Part shown: positions 1-8,450 of the stretch, piece by piece
Numbering within the stretch: position 1 is the first letter of the stretch
Layout of the letters: each line of letters opens with the position of its first letter
Made by a program: the position numbers and the translations under genes
Notes under the pieces: generated by a model
What the model was told of the DNA's origin: nothing
Databases searched by the model: none
Seen by the model: only the letters and a program-made list of their open reading frames with translations
Assembly: GCA_964462945.1 (NCBI GenBank)
Contig: CAYWZW010000081.1
Coordinates: 1-22,546 of the forward strand
Reading direction: 5' to 3'
Origin: GCA-020343675 sp964462945
GTDB lineage: Bacteria > Planctomycetota > Phycisphaerae > Sedimentisphaerales > Anaerobacaceae
Length of the DNA stretch: 22,546 nt

Positions 1-2
1 GC

Positions 3-233
3 CTCCAAGACTTCCACCAGCGAGTCGCCAGCTACCAGGCCTGGTACAACCTCGTGCGGGACAATATGAATAAGGACTATCGAACCCCGTGGCAGATTAT
101 CAAAGAACTCCGGCCGCAGACAGAACTATCGCTTGCCCGATTGCCCCCCTTGATGTTAGACTGGCTCGGCCCCGACTACGCAACCAAAGATGAATTGTTG
201 CTAAGGGGATACGATCTACCCTGTTATCCCTAA
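3..233 (+). CDS. C-terminal part of a probable DDE transposase/integrase (5' end outside window)
   Basis: An open frame enters from the left edge and runs 76 codons to TAA at 231. The peptide has the look of the end of an integrase-core (rve-like) transposase: a region reading HQRVASYQAWYNLVRDN, then YRTPWQIIKEL, a weak counterpart of the WYN...RP...TP(W) ending common in IS-encoded DDE recombinases. The catalytic D, D and E residues would lie upstream and cannot be seen, so the family cannot be fixed. No terminal inverted repeat is recognisable between its stop and the hairpin at 361. The nearest in-frame ATG is at 66, but the coding sense clearly begins earlier. It could also be another DNA-binding protein. 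Confidence 0.5.
   Translation, partial: LQDFHQRVASYQAWYNLVRDNMNKDYRTPWQIIKELRPQTELSLARLPPLMLDWLGPDYATKDELLLRGYDLPCYP
217..232 (-). other. 16-base match to the I-SceI homing endonuclease site
   Basis: The plus strand reads TACCCTGTTATCCCTA. Its complement, TAGGGATAACAGGGTA, is the first 16 bases of the 18-base I-SceI recognition sequence (the last two bases are GA here instead of AT). It covers the final LPCYP-stop codons of the transposase-like gene. No homing endonuclease gene is visible in the window, so function is not claimed. Confidence 0.45.
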
Positions 234-360
234 TTATTCCAATTACGTATGCCCTTCCCGCGGGAGCGGGGAAAAAATGGTCTGAGCAAGACCCTATTCA
301 TCCCCCTTGATGACTGCTCGCCGGGCGCAGACAGTACCGATAGCCAGCAGTCAAACGAAA

Positions 361-394
361 GGGGCCTATACCGGACTGATTCAGTATAGGCCCC
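361..394 (-). terminator. 3' hairpin of surface protein gene A (conserved element, copy 1)
   Basis: On the minus-strand transcript a stem of about 13 bp forms: GGGGCCUAUACUG pairs with CGGUAUAGGCCCC, the only imperfect pair being U.G. It lies 59 nt after the stop of the 454-3987 gene and is followed by UUUCGUUUGA, a weak U-tract. A Rho-independent terminator or a 3' stability/processing element is likely. Homologous hairpins follow the other two surface-protein genes at 10415 and 14194. Confidence 0.75.
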
Positions 395-453
395 AAATTG
401 ACACAAATCTGCGGTGTCAGCTACGCAATCTCAATCGACACCTGAATCCTGAC

Positions 454-3400
454 TTACGGTGCCGGCGCTACTGTTGTGAAGCTCCAGACGTTGCCTTTCA
501 CCGTGGTCGGCGGATTGAACTCATCGACGCGCCAGTAGTACGTCTTGCCCTGTTCGAGCGCACCAGGATTAAAGGTGGTCGTTGGCAGCGGAGGTGCTCC
601 GGCCGCATTGGTGACGGTATCAAGATTGTCGCCAAAATAGACCGAGTGCAGCTTCGCGCCCAAACCTGCCGTCCAGCTAAGCACCACGTTTGTCGCCACC
701 CCTGTGGCGCCGTCAGCAGGACTCGGATTGTACGCGGTCAGCGGTGGAATCGTAAAGCTCCAAACCACCCCTTCGTGTACGATGTTGGGGTCAGCTTCAA
801 CCTCATCGACTCGCCAGTAGTACGTCGTACCGGGAACCAGACCATCCGGAAGAGGCAATCCGGGCAGGCCGACGGTAAGTATCGTTGCGGTCTGGTTGAC
901 CTGGAACTCCAGTGCATCCGGTGCGGTTCCGATGTACACGTCGTGCGAGGCTGCCGTGAGTCCCTCGGTCCAGCCTAACATCACCCACGTTTGCTCAACG
1001 AGGGCGCCATCAGCCGGATCCGGATTCTGAGCGAACCGCGGCAATAGCAACGCGTCAACGGCTCGCCTTGGCTGCGTGGGACTGGCCCAGTGCAGCCGCG
1101 CCACGGCATCTCCGCCGTTCTCATAGTACGCCATTTCAAGGATGTGCCGTTCCCCTGCCGTCAGCTCAATCGGCTGGCCCTCGCTCCAGGTGGCGCTCTG
1201 GTCAACCCAGCTATCGATGATGAGCTCGCCATCCAACCACACGCGCACACCATCATCGCTCTGCGCCGACAAGGTGTAGGTATCGGAGAATGCGGCCTCA
1301 AGCTCGGCGACCCATCTGACCGAGAAATTATCAACACCAACCGCTGGATCCGGTGCGCCCGTGCCCCAGTTGAAGTCGATCTGAGGATCCGTGCGGGTCA
1401 AAGCCAGCTCCTCGAAATTCCTCCCTTTGTAGTAGCTTGCCTGTGCACCGACATTGGCTCCTGCGGTCTTAAAGGCCCAGATGTCACCGACGTGTTTGGT
1501 GCCATCGGCCTCGATCGCGTCAAGACGCCAGTAGTAAATGGTGCCCGGTTGGAGCCCGCCTATGGCTGCGGTATCGAAGCTGTTCTCAGTCGTGTTGCCT
1601 AAGAACGGTGGCGGACTGGTCGTGCCGAAGTATCCATCGTGCGAAACAGCCGTAGCTCCCGGTGTCCAACTAAGAACCACATTGACGGGCACACCTGCGG
1701 CCTTGTCGGCCGGAGAGGGATTCGTCGCTTCACCAATCACGGTCGTGAAGCTCCAGACGACGCCGGTGTGTTTCGTGCCGTTGGCCTCGATCTCATCGAT
1801 CCGCCAGTAGTACGTGGTGCTGGTTGCGAGCTTTGGAAGCTTAAAGCTGATCCCTGTCGTGCGCTCCAGTTTCGCCGGTGAGCTGCTGGTGCCGAAATAG
1901 ACATCGCGCGAGACAGCACTCAATCCCGGCTTCCAACTGAGAGTTACATTCTGGACCACATCGACAGCTCCGTCAGCCGGGCTGGGTGCCGTCGCCGCTT
2001 CAGTGACAGCCCCTATGTGCAGCAGCACGGCGGCGGTAGGCTCACCCTCAACCGCCTCGGCGCATCGAACGCCCGTGGAAGGATTGCACGGGTCGTCCTC
2101 GATTATAAACACCATCGCATTGCCGGCCGCCCAACCTTCCTGGCTGGTTAACTCCCCGACGATAGCGGAGATATCCGGCGTCTGCCATTTGACATCGTTG
2201 GCAGTCCAATTAGGCACTGACCACGGCACCGCTGCTGTTGTCCGTGACGGCCTGTCGGAAATGTTATTGGCGACATCGGCAAACGGTTCGGCGTCCGGAG
2301 CCAATTGGGCGTCGATAATCACGTTGACCGGCGATGTGCCGCCTTTGGTCTCATCCACCTCGAACTCAAGGTACGAATCGACGATCTCGGACCCAACGGG
2401 AATCCCGACATCCACAAAACGCAGGCCTACTATCTGGGGGTCACCCTGGCCCGTGTCTTCATAGGGGAATTCCAGGTCGCTGCTGGCCATATCCATATCG
2501 CCGTTGTTGGCGCCAATTCGCTCTTCGACATCGTCGCTGCCGCTGGTGATTCTCTGCTGCACGGCGACGTTGCCCGCCGCGGTCGTAAAGCTCCAGATAT
2601 CGCCGATCCCTAACCTGCCGTCGGTCGTGACCGTATCGACCCGCCAGTAGTAAGTTTGGCCCCGGGCAAGAGGCCCGACTCCAACACTGGCGGCATCAGC
2701 CGGCAGATTACCCAGGAACGCGCCGGCGGCGCTATTGTTGACATCCTCAAAATTGTCGGCGAAATACACATCCTGAGAAGCCGCTCCGCCCGGAGGCGTC
2801 CAGCGCAGGAGGGCGGGGCTCTCGATGACCAGCCGCCAGGCGTTCAGGGTCCCGGGGCCGCCGTACCAGTCGTCCTGAATCTTGAGCCGCCAGGTTCCGC
2901 TGGCGTTGCGAGCGTCGAAGTCCGACAGTTTGCCCTCGGGCTTGTAGATCCCCGTAAACGGCCCGGAGCCGCTTGTAATGGATATGCCCGCCTCGTCGTC
3001 GAGAATGGTGTTCTTAAAGTCGCTCTTTCCGAGGCCCACGTCCGTGAACAGCTCGACTTCCTTTCCGTCGGGTGATTTGAGGTACACGTTCAGGTCCGCG
3101 TTATTGCCACCAGGCATCCTGATGTCAAGCTCGACGTTAAGATCAGTGGTCTTGATTGAATCCGGCACACTCAGCGTGGAGGTCGCTTCTCCTAAGACAT
3201 TGTTTGTGCTGCTCGCCCTGAAATCCGGAATGTTTTTGGGTACGTCACTGCTGACATAAGTGCCAAGGTTGGGTAAGTACGAAACCCCTGCGGCCCCATC
3301 AGCCGGATTGGGCTCGCTGGCAATTTCAATTATACTTAACTCGCCAACTAAGTGCAGCAGCGGTGCGGCGCCGGCCTCTCCATCATAAGATTCGGCCTCT

Positions 3401-3987
3401 CGAAGGCCGGTGGAGGGATTTTCCTTGTCGTCGCTGATGATCAGTACGAGCGCATTGCCGCTTGCCCAGTCGTTCTGGTCAACAATCTCCTGGATGATGC
3501 TGGAGATGTCCGGTGACTGGAATTTCTCATTGGCAGCGGTCCAGGGAGGTACCGACCATTTCACTTTCGCTGTCGTCCGTGATGCTCTGTCTGTAATGTT
3601 ATTGGCGGCATCGGCAAACGCTGCGGCATCGGGGACAAGCTCACCTTCGATGATAAGATTGACCGGGTTTGCGCTGCCCTCTTTGCTGACAGAATCCACT
3701 TCGAGCTCCACATACGCACCGGTAACCGGGCCGCCTTTGTTAATGGGGACGCCCACGAAGCGCAGGCCGATGACCTGCTCGTCCGTGGCCGGATTACCGG
3801 CGTCTTCGTAGGGTATCTCCAGGTCGCTGCTGCCTATGTCCATGCTGCCGTCGCCGAGGTGCTGCTCGGCGTCATTGCCGCCGTCGGCAATTCTCAGGTC
3901 AATCTCGGCGGCAAAGGCCGCATTGCCACAGACCAAGCCGAACACCAAAACAAGAGAAGTTAGAAAAACGACTAATTTGCTACACAT
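454..3987 (-). CDS. Surface protein A: large secreted modular protein with P domain and PA14
   Basis: Predicted 1177-residue exported protein. The start at 3987 is chosen over an in-frame ATG 48 nt upstream because GGAGG sits 6 nt before it and a signal peptide follows (MCSKL, hydrophobic core, AFA cleavage near residue 26). Order of modules: beta-sandwich of a DNRLRE/CBM-like type (27-215, with SSDLE and ITDRASRTT motifs); start of an Fn3-like domain; a proprotein-convertase P-like domain (about 260-392); the rest of that Fn3 domain to 470; a second copy of the first domain (475-660); two Fn3-like repeats (664-842); PA14 (845-978, with SDDGVRVWLDG); two more Fn3-like repeats to the end. Five YYWR(V/I/L)D motifs are present. 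There is no catalytic domain, sortase motif, PEP-CTERM, dockerin or C-terminal membrane anchor. Role is probably cell-surface or extracellular binding, of carbohydrate or protein; the ligand is unknown. Monocistronic, with its own promoter and hairpin. Confidence 0.85.
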   Translation of the reverse strand: MCSKLVVFLTSLVLVFGLVCGNAAFAAEIDLRIADGGNDAEQHLGDGSMDIGSSDLEIPYEDAGNPATDEQVIGLRFVGVPINKGGPVTGAYVELEVDSVSKEGSANPVNLIIEGELVPDAAAFADAANNITDRASRTTAKVKWSVPPWTAANEKFQSPDISSIIQEIVDQNDWASGNALVLIISDDKENPSTGLREAESYDGEAGAAPLLHLVGELSIIEIASEPNPADGAAGVSYLPNLGTYVSSDVPKNIPDFRASSTNNVLGEATSTLSVPDSIKTTDLNVELDIRMPGGNNADLNVYLKSPDGKEVELFTDVGLGKSDFKNTILDDEAGISITSGSGPFTGIYKPEGKLSDFDARNASGTWRLKIQDDWYGGPGTLNAWRLVIESPALLRWTPPGGAASQDVYFADNFEDVNNSAAGAFLGNLPADAASVGVGPLARGQTYYWRVDTVTTDGRLGIGDIWSFTTAAGNVAVQQRITSGSDDVEERIGANNGDMDMASSDLEFPYEDTGQGDPQIVGLRFVDVGIPVGSEIVDSYLEFEVDETKGGTSPVNVIIDAQLAPDAEPFADVANNISDRPSRTTAAVPWSVPNWTANDVKWQTPDISAIVGELTSQEGWAAGNAMVFIIEDDPCNPSTGVRCAEAVEGEPTAAVLLHIGAVTEAATAPSPADGAVDVVQNVTLSWKPGLSAVSRDVYFGTSSSPAKLERTTGISFKLPKLATSTTYYWRIDEIEANGTKHTGVVWSFTTVIGEATNPSPADKAAGVPVNVVLSWTPGATAVSHDGYFGTTSPPPFLGNTTENSFDTAAIGGLQPGTIYYWRLDAIEADGTKHVGDIWAFKTAGANVGAQASYYKGRNFEELALTRTDPQIDFNWGTGAPDPAVGVDNFSVRWVAELEAAFSDTYTLSAQSDDGVRVWLDGELIIDSWVDQSATWSEGQPIELTAGERHILEMAYYENGGDAVARLHWASPTQPRRAVDALLLPRFAQNPDPADGALVEQTWVMLGWTEGLTAASHDVYIGTAPDALEFQVNQTATILTVGLPGLPLPDGLVPGTTYYWRVDEVEADPNIVHEGVVWSFTIPPLTAYNPSPADGATGVATNVVLSWTAGLGAKLHSVYFGDNLDTVTNAAGAPPLPTTTFNPGALEQGKTYYWRVDEFNPPTTVKGNVWSFTTVAPAP

Positions 3988-4304
3988 AGTAATCCTCCGT
4001 TCAAATAGATTTAAAATGCAACCGACCGACAACAATCAACAATTCTTGCTTCCCACTCGATTGTGCGTAAACAGTGTCCGCCTGCGACAACTACTTGCGA
4101 TTTGAAAAACACCTCCTTTCTTCAAATAACGAGTGGCCGACTCAAAACACAAAATGATAGCTCTGTGTCGCACCCATGCAGCGGTCCGACTGTACGGCGT
4201 CGCCACAGCCTCTTGGAGAATGCACAAAAGACCACAGTTGCCGCCCTTTTTGGAGAGCCAGAACTCCTCACGTACCCCGCGAGGTAAGCCAAAACCACGC
4301 GGAT
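3988..4304 (-). promoter_or_regulatory. 5' leader of surface protein gene A
   Basis: About 317 nt of untranslated leader lie between the predicted transcription start and the ATG. On the minus strand it holds GAAGAAAGGAGG (4112-4123), 125 nt before the start codon, and GGAGGATTACT directly before ATG. Both blocks recur at matching distances in the leaders of the genes at 13842 and 17211. The upstream GGAGG is a perfect Shine-Dalgarno sequence without an ATG at the right spacing, so it is either part of an RNA structure or belongs to a leader peptide with a rare start. Confidence 0.55.
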
Positions 4305-4310
4305 TATTCA

Positions 4311-4340
4311 TATATACCAGATTACCCAGCTTGCCGTCAA
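4311..4340 (-). promoter_or_regulatory. Promoter of surface protein gene A
   Basis: Minus strand: -35 TTGACG (4335-4340), spacer of 18, -10 TATATA (4311-4316), preceded by an AT-rich stretch. The same -35, spacer length and flanking bases (CTTGACGG ... GGTATA) occur before the two other surface-protein genes. Confidence 0.75.
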
Positions 4341-4948
4341 GCAAAATTTCTGCAAAAACTCATTTTTTTGTTGGCTGCTTTTCGTGTTTTTTATAGGACT
4401 ATTTGCTCTAACTGGCAATCCAGACGCTTGGCTTAGCCCGTTGGTTGACATGAGTGAATATGATGATTTCGGCAGAATCCATGTTTCCCTTTACCCGTAT
4501 TCCAGTAAGAAGCCTCAGTTTTCCTAAGATTCCGAAGGACTTTTTGGCAAGAAGTGGTATGACAGATTTCCGCGGCTCATAAGGTTCCTTGACGACATCC
4601 GGTTGTATCCATCAAGCCAAGTTGTTCCGATTCGGATGGCCGGCTGAGCGATGACCGTCGATGTTGTTTCGTGAGGCATATCTTGGACTTTACCGTCAGA
4701 AAAGTGGGGCCGAAAGAATCATGGACGCTCAAGTAGCATCAACTCCGGCCAACGGGCACCCTGAGATATGGGATCTCCCGACTCGCCTGACAAATTACCG
4801 CACACTGCCCTTAAGCGGGGTGATATACCGCAGAATTCAAAAGAACTTTCATTTTTCTTGTTTTTTGTGCCGAAGCGGTAGCTTCATATCTTAGAAATAG
4901 TTAGGGGAGGGACTCGTGGAGTCTCTTGGCCGCAGTGGTGAAAATCTC
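4341..4948. other. Intergenic region without a recognisable gene
   Basis: About 600 nt between the divergent promoters of surface protein gene A and rex. Short open stretches exist on both strands (plus 4661-4894; minus 4408-4611), but none has a convincing ribosome binding site or a recognisable product. Composition is mixed and no repeat family of the window is seen here. It may hold a decayed gene. Confidence 0.5.
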
Positions 4949-4978
4949 TTGACAGGTGTGATACCCATCCATTATAAG
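4949..4978 (+). promoter_or_regulatory. Promoter of the rex-hydrogenase operon
   Basis: TTGACA (4949-4954), 18-nt spacer, TATAAG (4973-4978). Transcription should begin near 4985, immediately before the Rex operator. No other strong promoter is seen between rex and the protease gene, so the six genes are probably one transcription unit. Confidence 0.75.
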
Positions 4979-4991
4979 TGTGTTTTTCACT

Positions 4992-5009
4992 TTGTGAATG
5001 TGAACACAA
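4992..5009 (+). promoter_or_regulatory. Rex operator (ROP site)
   Basis: TTGTGAATGTGAACACAA agrees well with the Rex box consensus TTGTGAA-N4-TTCACAA: the left half is complete, and CACAA of the right half is present. It sits a few bases after the predicted start of transcription and 26 nt before the rex ATG, where a bound repressor would block RNA polymerase. This predicts autoregulation of rex and redox control of the hydrogenase genes. Confidence 0.8.
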
Positions 5010-5034
5010 GTACAAAGTTGACGTAGTGTAGTCT

Positions 5035-5658
5035 ATGAGGTACCATCGAATTCCAGATGAGACCGTCCGGCGGTTGCCGGTTTATCTCAGAGCATTGACA
5101 TTCAACTGCGAGCGGGGACTCCGGACGGTATCCAGCCGTGACCTGGCCGACCTGATCGGCGCCAATCCCTGGCAGATACGCAAGGACCTGTCGTATTTCG
5201 GCGATTTCGGGACACGGGGAGTGGGTTACGATACCGAGAAACTGGCCGAGCGCATAAAGAAGATACTCAAGCTCAAGACCGCCCGCACGGCCGCACTGGT
5301 GGGCGTGGGCAACCTGGGTGCAGCGTTGTTGGCCTATCCGGGCTTTGCCGTCTATGGTTTCGATATTGCGGCCGCGTTCGATGCGAATCCCAAGAAGATA
5401 GGAACAAAGATACACGACATAAGGATTGAAAGCGCTTCACAGTTGCACACGCTTGGAAAACGTGGGATTGACATAGCTATTACTGCGGTGCCGGCCGAGG
5501 CGGCGCAGCAGGTTGCTGACAGGCTCGTCGAGGCCGGGGTCCGTGCGATTTTGAATTTTTCGCCCTGCTACCTGGCAGTTCCGAAAAGGACAAAGGTTAT
5601 AAGTATTGACATAGCAACGTACCTGGCGCGGCTACCGTACTATATGCCCAGCGGCTGA
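5035..5658 (+). CDS. rex: Redox-sensing transcriptional repressor Rex
   Basis: 207 residues, the normal Rex length. The N-terminal winged-helix domain shows IPDETVRRLPVYLRAL, VSSRDLADLIGANPWQIRKDLSYFG and RGVGY (to residue 65). The Rossmann domain has the dinucleotide-binding GVGNLG (90-95), YGFDIAAAFD, ITAVPAEAAQQVAD and ILNFSPCYLAVP. Rex dimers bind DNA when NAD+ is high and release it when NADH accumulates. The start ATG has no clear Shine-Dalgarno sequence (GTAGTGTAGTCT precedes it), so translation may be modest. It is first in an operon with the hydrogenase genes, 109 nt ahead of the next one, and a Rex box precedes it, which fits a switch that turns hydrogenase on under over-reduced, fermentative conditions. 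Confidence 0.95.
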   Translation: MRYHRIPDETVRRLPVYLRALTFNCERGLRTVSSRDLADLIGANPWQIRKDLSYFGDFGTRGVGYDTEKLAERIKKILKLKTARTAALVGVGNLGAALLAYPGFAVYGFDIAAAFDANPKKIGTKIHDIRIESASQLHTLGKRGIDIAITAVPAEAAQQVADRLVEAGVRAILNFSPCYLAVPKRTKVISIDIATYLARLPYYMPSG

Positions 5659-5767
5659 TTGCATAGTAAGCAGCCAGAAGCCGGTGCGGTCCGGAGGTGG
5701 GTAACAGCGCCGTGTGGAACATCGTTAAGAACCCTATATTGAGGCTTTTTGTATCCGGGATTGCGCG

Positions 5768-6802
5768 ATGAGTGTGAAGACGATAACCAAGGATGATTTT
5801 GCCGAACTTGTCGAGGTGCTCATTGAGCAGGGGAATGTCATTGGGGTTCAGGCCAAAGGCGACCGGTTCGATTATGCGCCCCTGAAGTCGGCAAAAGACC
5901 TGCGACTGGACTATGACGTAACGCTTCAGCCGCCCAAGAAGTATTTTCTGCCTCCGACGGAAGTGCTGATGAGCTGCACGGTTGGCGGGGCGTACAAATC
6001 CGAGTGCCAGGACCAGCCTTTCATCCTGCTGGGTGTGCATCCGTACGACATGATTGGCATCAATCAGATGGACGAGCTATTCCGGCAGGACAACTACGAC
6101 GTGCATTATATGACAAGGCGCAACAGCGCCACGATCATCGCCTGTGACGTAGCCAGACCTTCAGAAAACGTCTTTGCCTCGTCCATGGGAACCGCGATTG
6201 TCCGGGAGGGGTACGATGTTCTGCTGACTGACATCGGGGACAGCTACGTGGTGGAGGCGGCGACGGAAAAGGGTGAGAGAGTGCTGGCCAAAGCCAGGAC
6301 GACCGAGGCCGGTGATGCTGCAATCAAGAGCAGAGAGGCGGTATGGGCCAAGAACAGAAAGGCTTTGAATCGGCACGAGCTCAAGTGCGACCCCGGCTAT
6401 CTACCCCGGCTCCTGAACAGGGCATACGACCACCCGATCTGGGAAGAACGGGCGCGGACGTGTTTCTCCTGCGGGTCTTGCAATCTTGTGTGCCCGACGT
6501 GTTACTGTTTCAACGTACAGGACGACGTGAGCTGGGACCGGAAGGCGGGCGAACGGAGCAGGGAGTGGGATGGGTGCCTGCTCGACGGTTTCACGGAGGT
6601 GGCGGGGGGGCACGAGTTCAGAAAGCACCGCTCCAACCGGTTCAGGCACAGACTATATCGAAAGGCAAAATACGTGCCGGAGAAGATCGGGGGCCAGATC
6701 GCCTGTGTCGGCTGCGGGCGATGCGTCGGCGCCTGTCTGCCGGATATTGCCAATCCTGTCAGTGTGTACAATCGTTTGCTCGACGATTTGGGAATTGGAT
6801 AG
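5768..6802 (+). CDS. hydB: Hydrogenase beta subunit, 4Fe-4S electron-transfer protein (AsrA/HydB-like)
   Basis: 344-residue cytoplasmic iron-sulfur protein of the sulfhydrogenase beta / anaerobic sulfite reductase A family. Two clusters are visible near the C-terminus: TCFSCGSCNLVCPTC (C232, C235, C238, C242) and ACVGCGRCVGACLP (C313, C316, C319, C323). An extra C245 and C247 follow the first motif. These clusters would pass electrons between the hydrogenase module (delta-alpha) and the flavin subunit encoded next. Its position as first of the four subunit genes matches the beta-gamma-delta-alpha order of group 3b enzymes such as the Pyrococcus hydBGDA operon. Only a weak GGGA precedes the ATG. 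An asrA gene is the alternative reading, but no asrC accompanies it and hydrogenase subunits do. Confidence 0.9.
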   Translation: MSVKTITKDDFAELVEVLIEQGNVIGVQAKGDRFDYAPLKSAKDLRLDYDVTLQPPKKYFLPPTEVLMSCTVGGAYKSECQDQPFILLGVHPYDMIGINQMDELFRQDNYDVHYMTRRNSATIIACDVARPSENVFASSMGTAIVREGYDVLLTDIGDSYVVEAATEKGERVLAKARTTEAGDAAIKSREAVWAKNRKALNRHELKCDPGYLPRLLNRAYDHPIWEERARTCFSCGSCNLVCPTCYCFNVQDDVSWDRKAGERSREWDGCLLDGFTEVAGGHEFRKHRSNRFRHRLYRKAKYVPEKIGGQIACVGCGRCVGACLPDIANPVSVYNRLLDDLGIG

Positions 6803-6852
6803 GACCGTGAGCGGCGAATAAGGGCGCTTTTGCATGGTTAGGAGTCTGACGA

Positions 6853-7698
6853 ATGGGTCAGCACTGTGCTGAAATGAAAGATATCTATCTGCCACAGTTG
6901 GCGACGATCGATAAGACCGAAGCTATGAATGTAACCGAGAGGTACCTGCGGCTTTCAATGGACGACGGCTCGTTTGACTACACCCCGGGGCAGTTTGTGG
7001 AGGTCTCGGTGAGCGGCATCGGCGAGGCGCCGATCACGATTAGCTCTTCACCCACCCAGAGCGGGGGATTCGAGCTGGTCGTCCGCAAGATCGGCAATGT
7101 CACCAGGGCGATCCACAACCTCAAGCCCGGCGACAAGATCGGGATTCGCGGGCCGTTTGGCCGAGGAACGTATCCCGTCGAAGAGGCGCAGGGCAGGAAT
7201 CTGGTTTTTATCTGCGGCGGCATCGGGCTTGTCCCGCAACGGTCGTTCATCAACTATGTCCTGGACAACCGCGACCAGTTCGGCGAGGTGACGATCCTGC
7301 AGGGCACCAAATGTCATGCCCTGCGGTTATTCACCTCGGAAGTAGCAGCCTGGGAGAAACGCGAGGATATCCAGATGCTGGAGACGATCGACGATCCGGA
7401 CGATTGCTGGAAGGGGAACGTCGGCGTGGTGACAGAGCTGATCCCCAAGGTGAAGACGGATCTGAAGTCGGCCGTGGTGCTGGTCTGCGGCCCGCCCGTG
7501 ATGTATAAGTTCGTGCTCATGGAGCTCGAGAAGCGTCGCGTGCCGCACGAGAATATATTCCTGAACCTCGAACGCAAGATGAAATGCGGCGTCGGCAAAT
7601 GCGGGCATTGTCAGGTCAACAACGTGTATGTCTGTATGGACGGGCCCGTGTTTCAATATTCTGATTTGGCAACGATGCCGGAGGCGTTTGGACGATGA
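6853..7698 (+). CDS. hydG: Hydrogenase gamma subunit, FAD/NAD(P)-binding diaphorase (AsrB/HydG-like)
   Basis: 281 residues of the ferredoxin-NADP reductase superfamily. The FAD domain shows PITISSSP (60-67) and GPFG (101-104); the pyridine-nucleotide domain shows CGGIGLVP (121-128) and CGPPVM (212-217). A C-terminal 2Fe-2S site is formed by C245, C250, C253 and C261 (CGVGKCGHC ... C). It exchanges electrons between NAD(P)H and the iron-sulfur chain of the beta and delta subunits. The start at 6853 is supported by GGAG 8 nt upstream; an internal ATG 21 nt later has no such site. It lies 50 nt after hydB, and its stop overlaps the hydD start by 4 nt (ATGA), indicating translational coupling. 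NADH or NADPH preference cannot be told from sequence by eye; Rex control favours NADH. Confidence 0.92.
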   Translation: MGQHCAEMKDIYLPQLATIDKTEAMNVTERYLRLSMDDGSFDYTPGQFVEVSVSGIGEAPITISSSPTQSGGFELVVRKIGNVTRAIHNLKPGDKIGIRGPFGRGTYPVEEAQGRNLVFICGGIGLVPQRSFINYVLDNRDQFGEVTILQGTKCHALRLFTSEVAAWEKREDIQMLETIDDPDDCWKGNVGVVTELIPKVKTDLKSAVVLVCGPPVMYKFVLMELEKRRVPHENIFLNLERKMKCGVGKCGHCQVNNVYVCMDGPVFQYSDLATMPEAFGR

Positions 7699-8450
7699 CT
7701 AAACCGAGTATTGCCATATTCGACTTCGCCTGCTGCGAAGGCTGCCAGTTACAGTTGGTCAACCTTGAGGAAGAGTTGCTCGACCTGGTCGGCGCCGTCG
7801 ATGTGGTCGAATGGCGAGAGGCGATGAGCCAAAAGGGCGATGAATACGACATAGCCATCATCGAAGGATCAATCACACGCCTCGAGGACGAGGAGCGCCT
7901 TAAGCTGATCCGCAGCCGGGCGAAGACCCTTATCGCCCTGGGCGCGTGCGCCACTATCGGCGGAGTCAACAAGCTCAAGAACAACTTCCACGACCTGGAA
8001 GAGGTCAAGAGGTGCGTGTACGGCAGGGACGCCGAGAGGCCTCACTTAGCTACACAGCCGACCAGGAGTGTTGACGAAGTGGTGCAGGTTGACTACTACG
8101 TGCAGGGCTGCCCAATCGACCGGAAGGAATTCACCTACATCGTGCGGTGCCTGCTGGTGGGCAAGGTGCCGGAGGTTCCGAACCATCCGGTCTGCGTCGA
8201 GTGCAAGGCCAGGGGCAATCCGTGCCTATGGGACTACGGCCAGGTTTGCCTGGGTCCGATCATCCTTGCCGGATGCGGCGCCCGATGTCCATCGAACGGT
8301 TTTCGCTGCTTTGGCTGCCGCGGCTATATCGACAACCCGAACGTGGACGCGGCCAAGGACGTGATCGACAAGTACGGTCTCACCGTGGACCAATTGAGAG
8401 CGAAGATGATCCTTTTTGGCAGCGGGCAGGAGGCGACGACACATGCCTAA
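7695..8450 (+). CDS. hydD: [NiFe] hydrogenase small (delta) subunit
   Basis: 251 residues. This is the short, soluble form of the hydrogenase small subunit without a Tat signal, so the enzyme stays in the cytoplasm. Proximal cluster ligands are visible: C14 and C17 in FACCEGC, C85 in ALGACA, and C139 in VQGCP. Eight more cysteines between 167 and 208 (including VCVECKARGNPC, GCGARC and RCFGC) fit medial and distal clusters. It passes electrons from the Ni-Fe centre of the alpha subunit to the beta subunit. The gene overlaps its neighbours on both sides (4 nt with hydG, 8 nt with hydA), as expected for subunits made in equal amounts. Confidence 0.93.
   Translation: MTKPSIAIFDFACCEGCQLQLVNLEEELLDLVGAVDVVEWREAMSQKGDEYDIAIIEGSITRLEDEERLKLIRSRAKTLIALGACATIGGVNKLKNNFHDLEEVKRCVYGRDAERPHLATQPTRSVDEVVQVDYYVQGCPIDRKEFTYIVRCLLVGKVPEVPNHPVCVECKARGNPCLWDYGQVCLGPIILAGCGARCPSNGFRCFGCRGYIDNPNVDAAKDVIDKYGLTVDQLRAKMILFGSGQEATTHA

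Noticed and set aside
249..273. Hairpin TTCCCGC-GGGA-GCGGGGAA after the transposase fragment as a terminator or a type 2 repeat
   Set aside because: It is followed by A, not T, on the plus strand, and it matches the type 2 repeat only partly; too weak to call.
307..4105. Several plus-strand open frames opposite surface protein gene A
   Set aside because: They lie antisense to a clear modular protein, have no domain sense and arise from its codon composition. The same holds for plus-strand frames at 10454-13957 and 14536-17326.
4408..4611. Minus-strand open stretch reading ...VIPLLAKKSFGILGKLR... to IIIFTHVNQRAKPSVWIAS
   Set aside because: The peptide looks somewhat protein-like and may be a decayed gene end, but a stop lies just upstream, there is no proper start, and no family is recognised.
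4661..4894. 77-codon open frame in the gap before rex
   Set aside because: No ribosome binding site, no recognisable domain and an amino-acid mix typical of chance frames.
5768..6802. Anaerobic sulfite reductase operon (asrAB) instead of hydrogenase beta/gamma
   Set aside because: The families are homologous, but no asrC follows and both hydrogenase catalytic subunits and the protease are encoded directly downstream.
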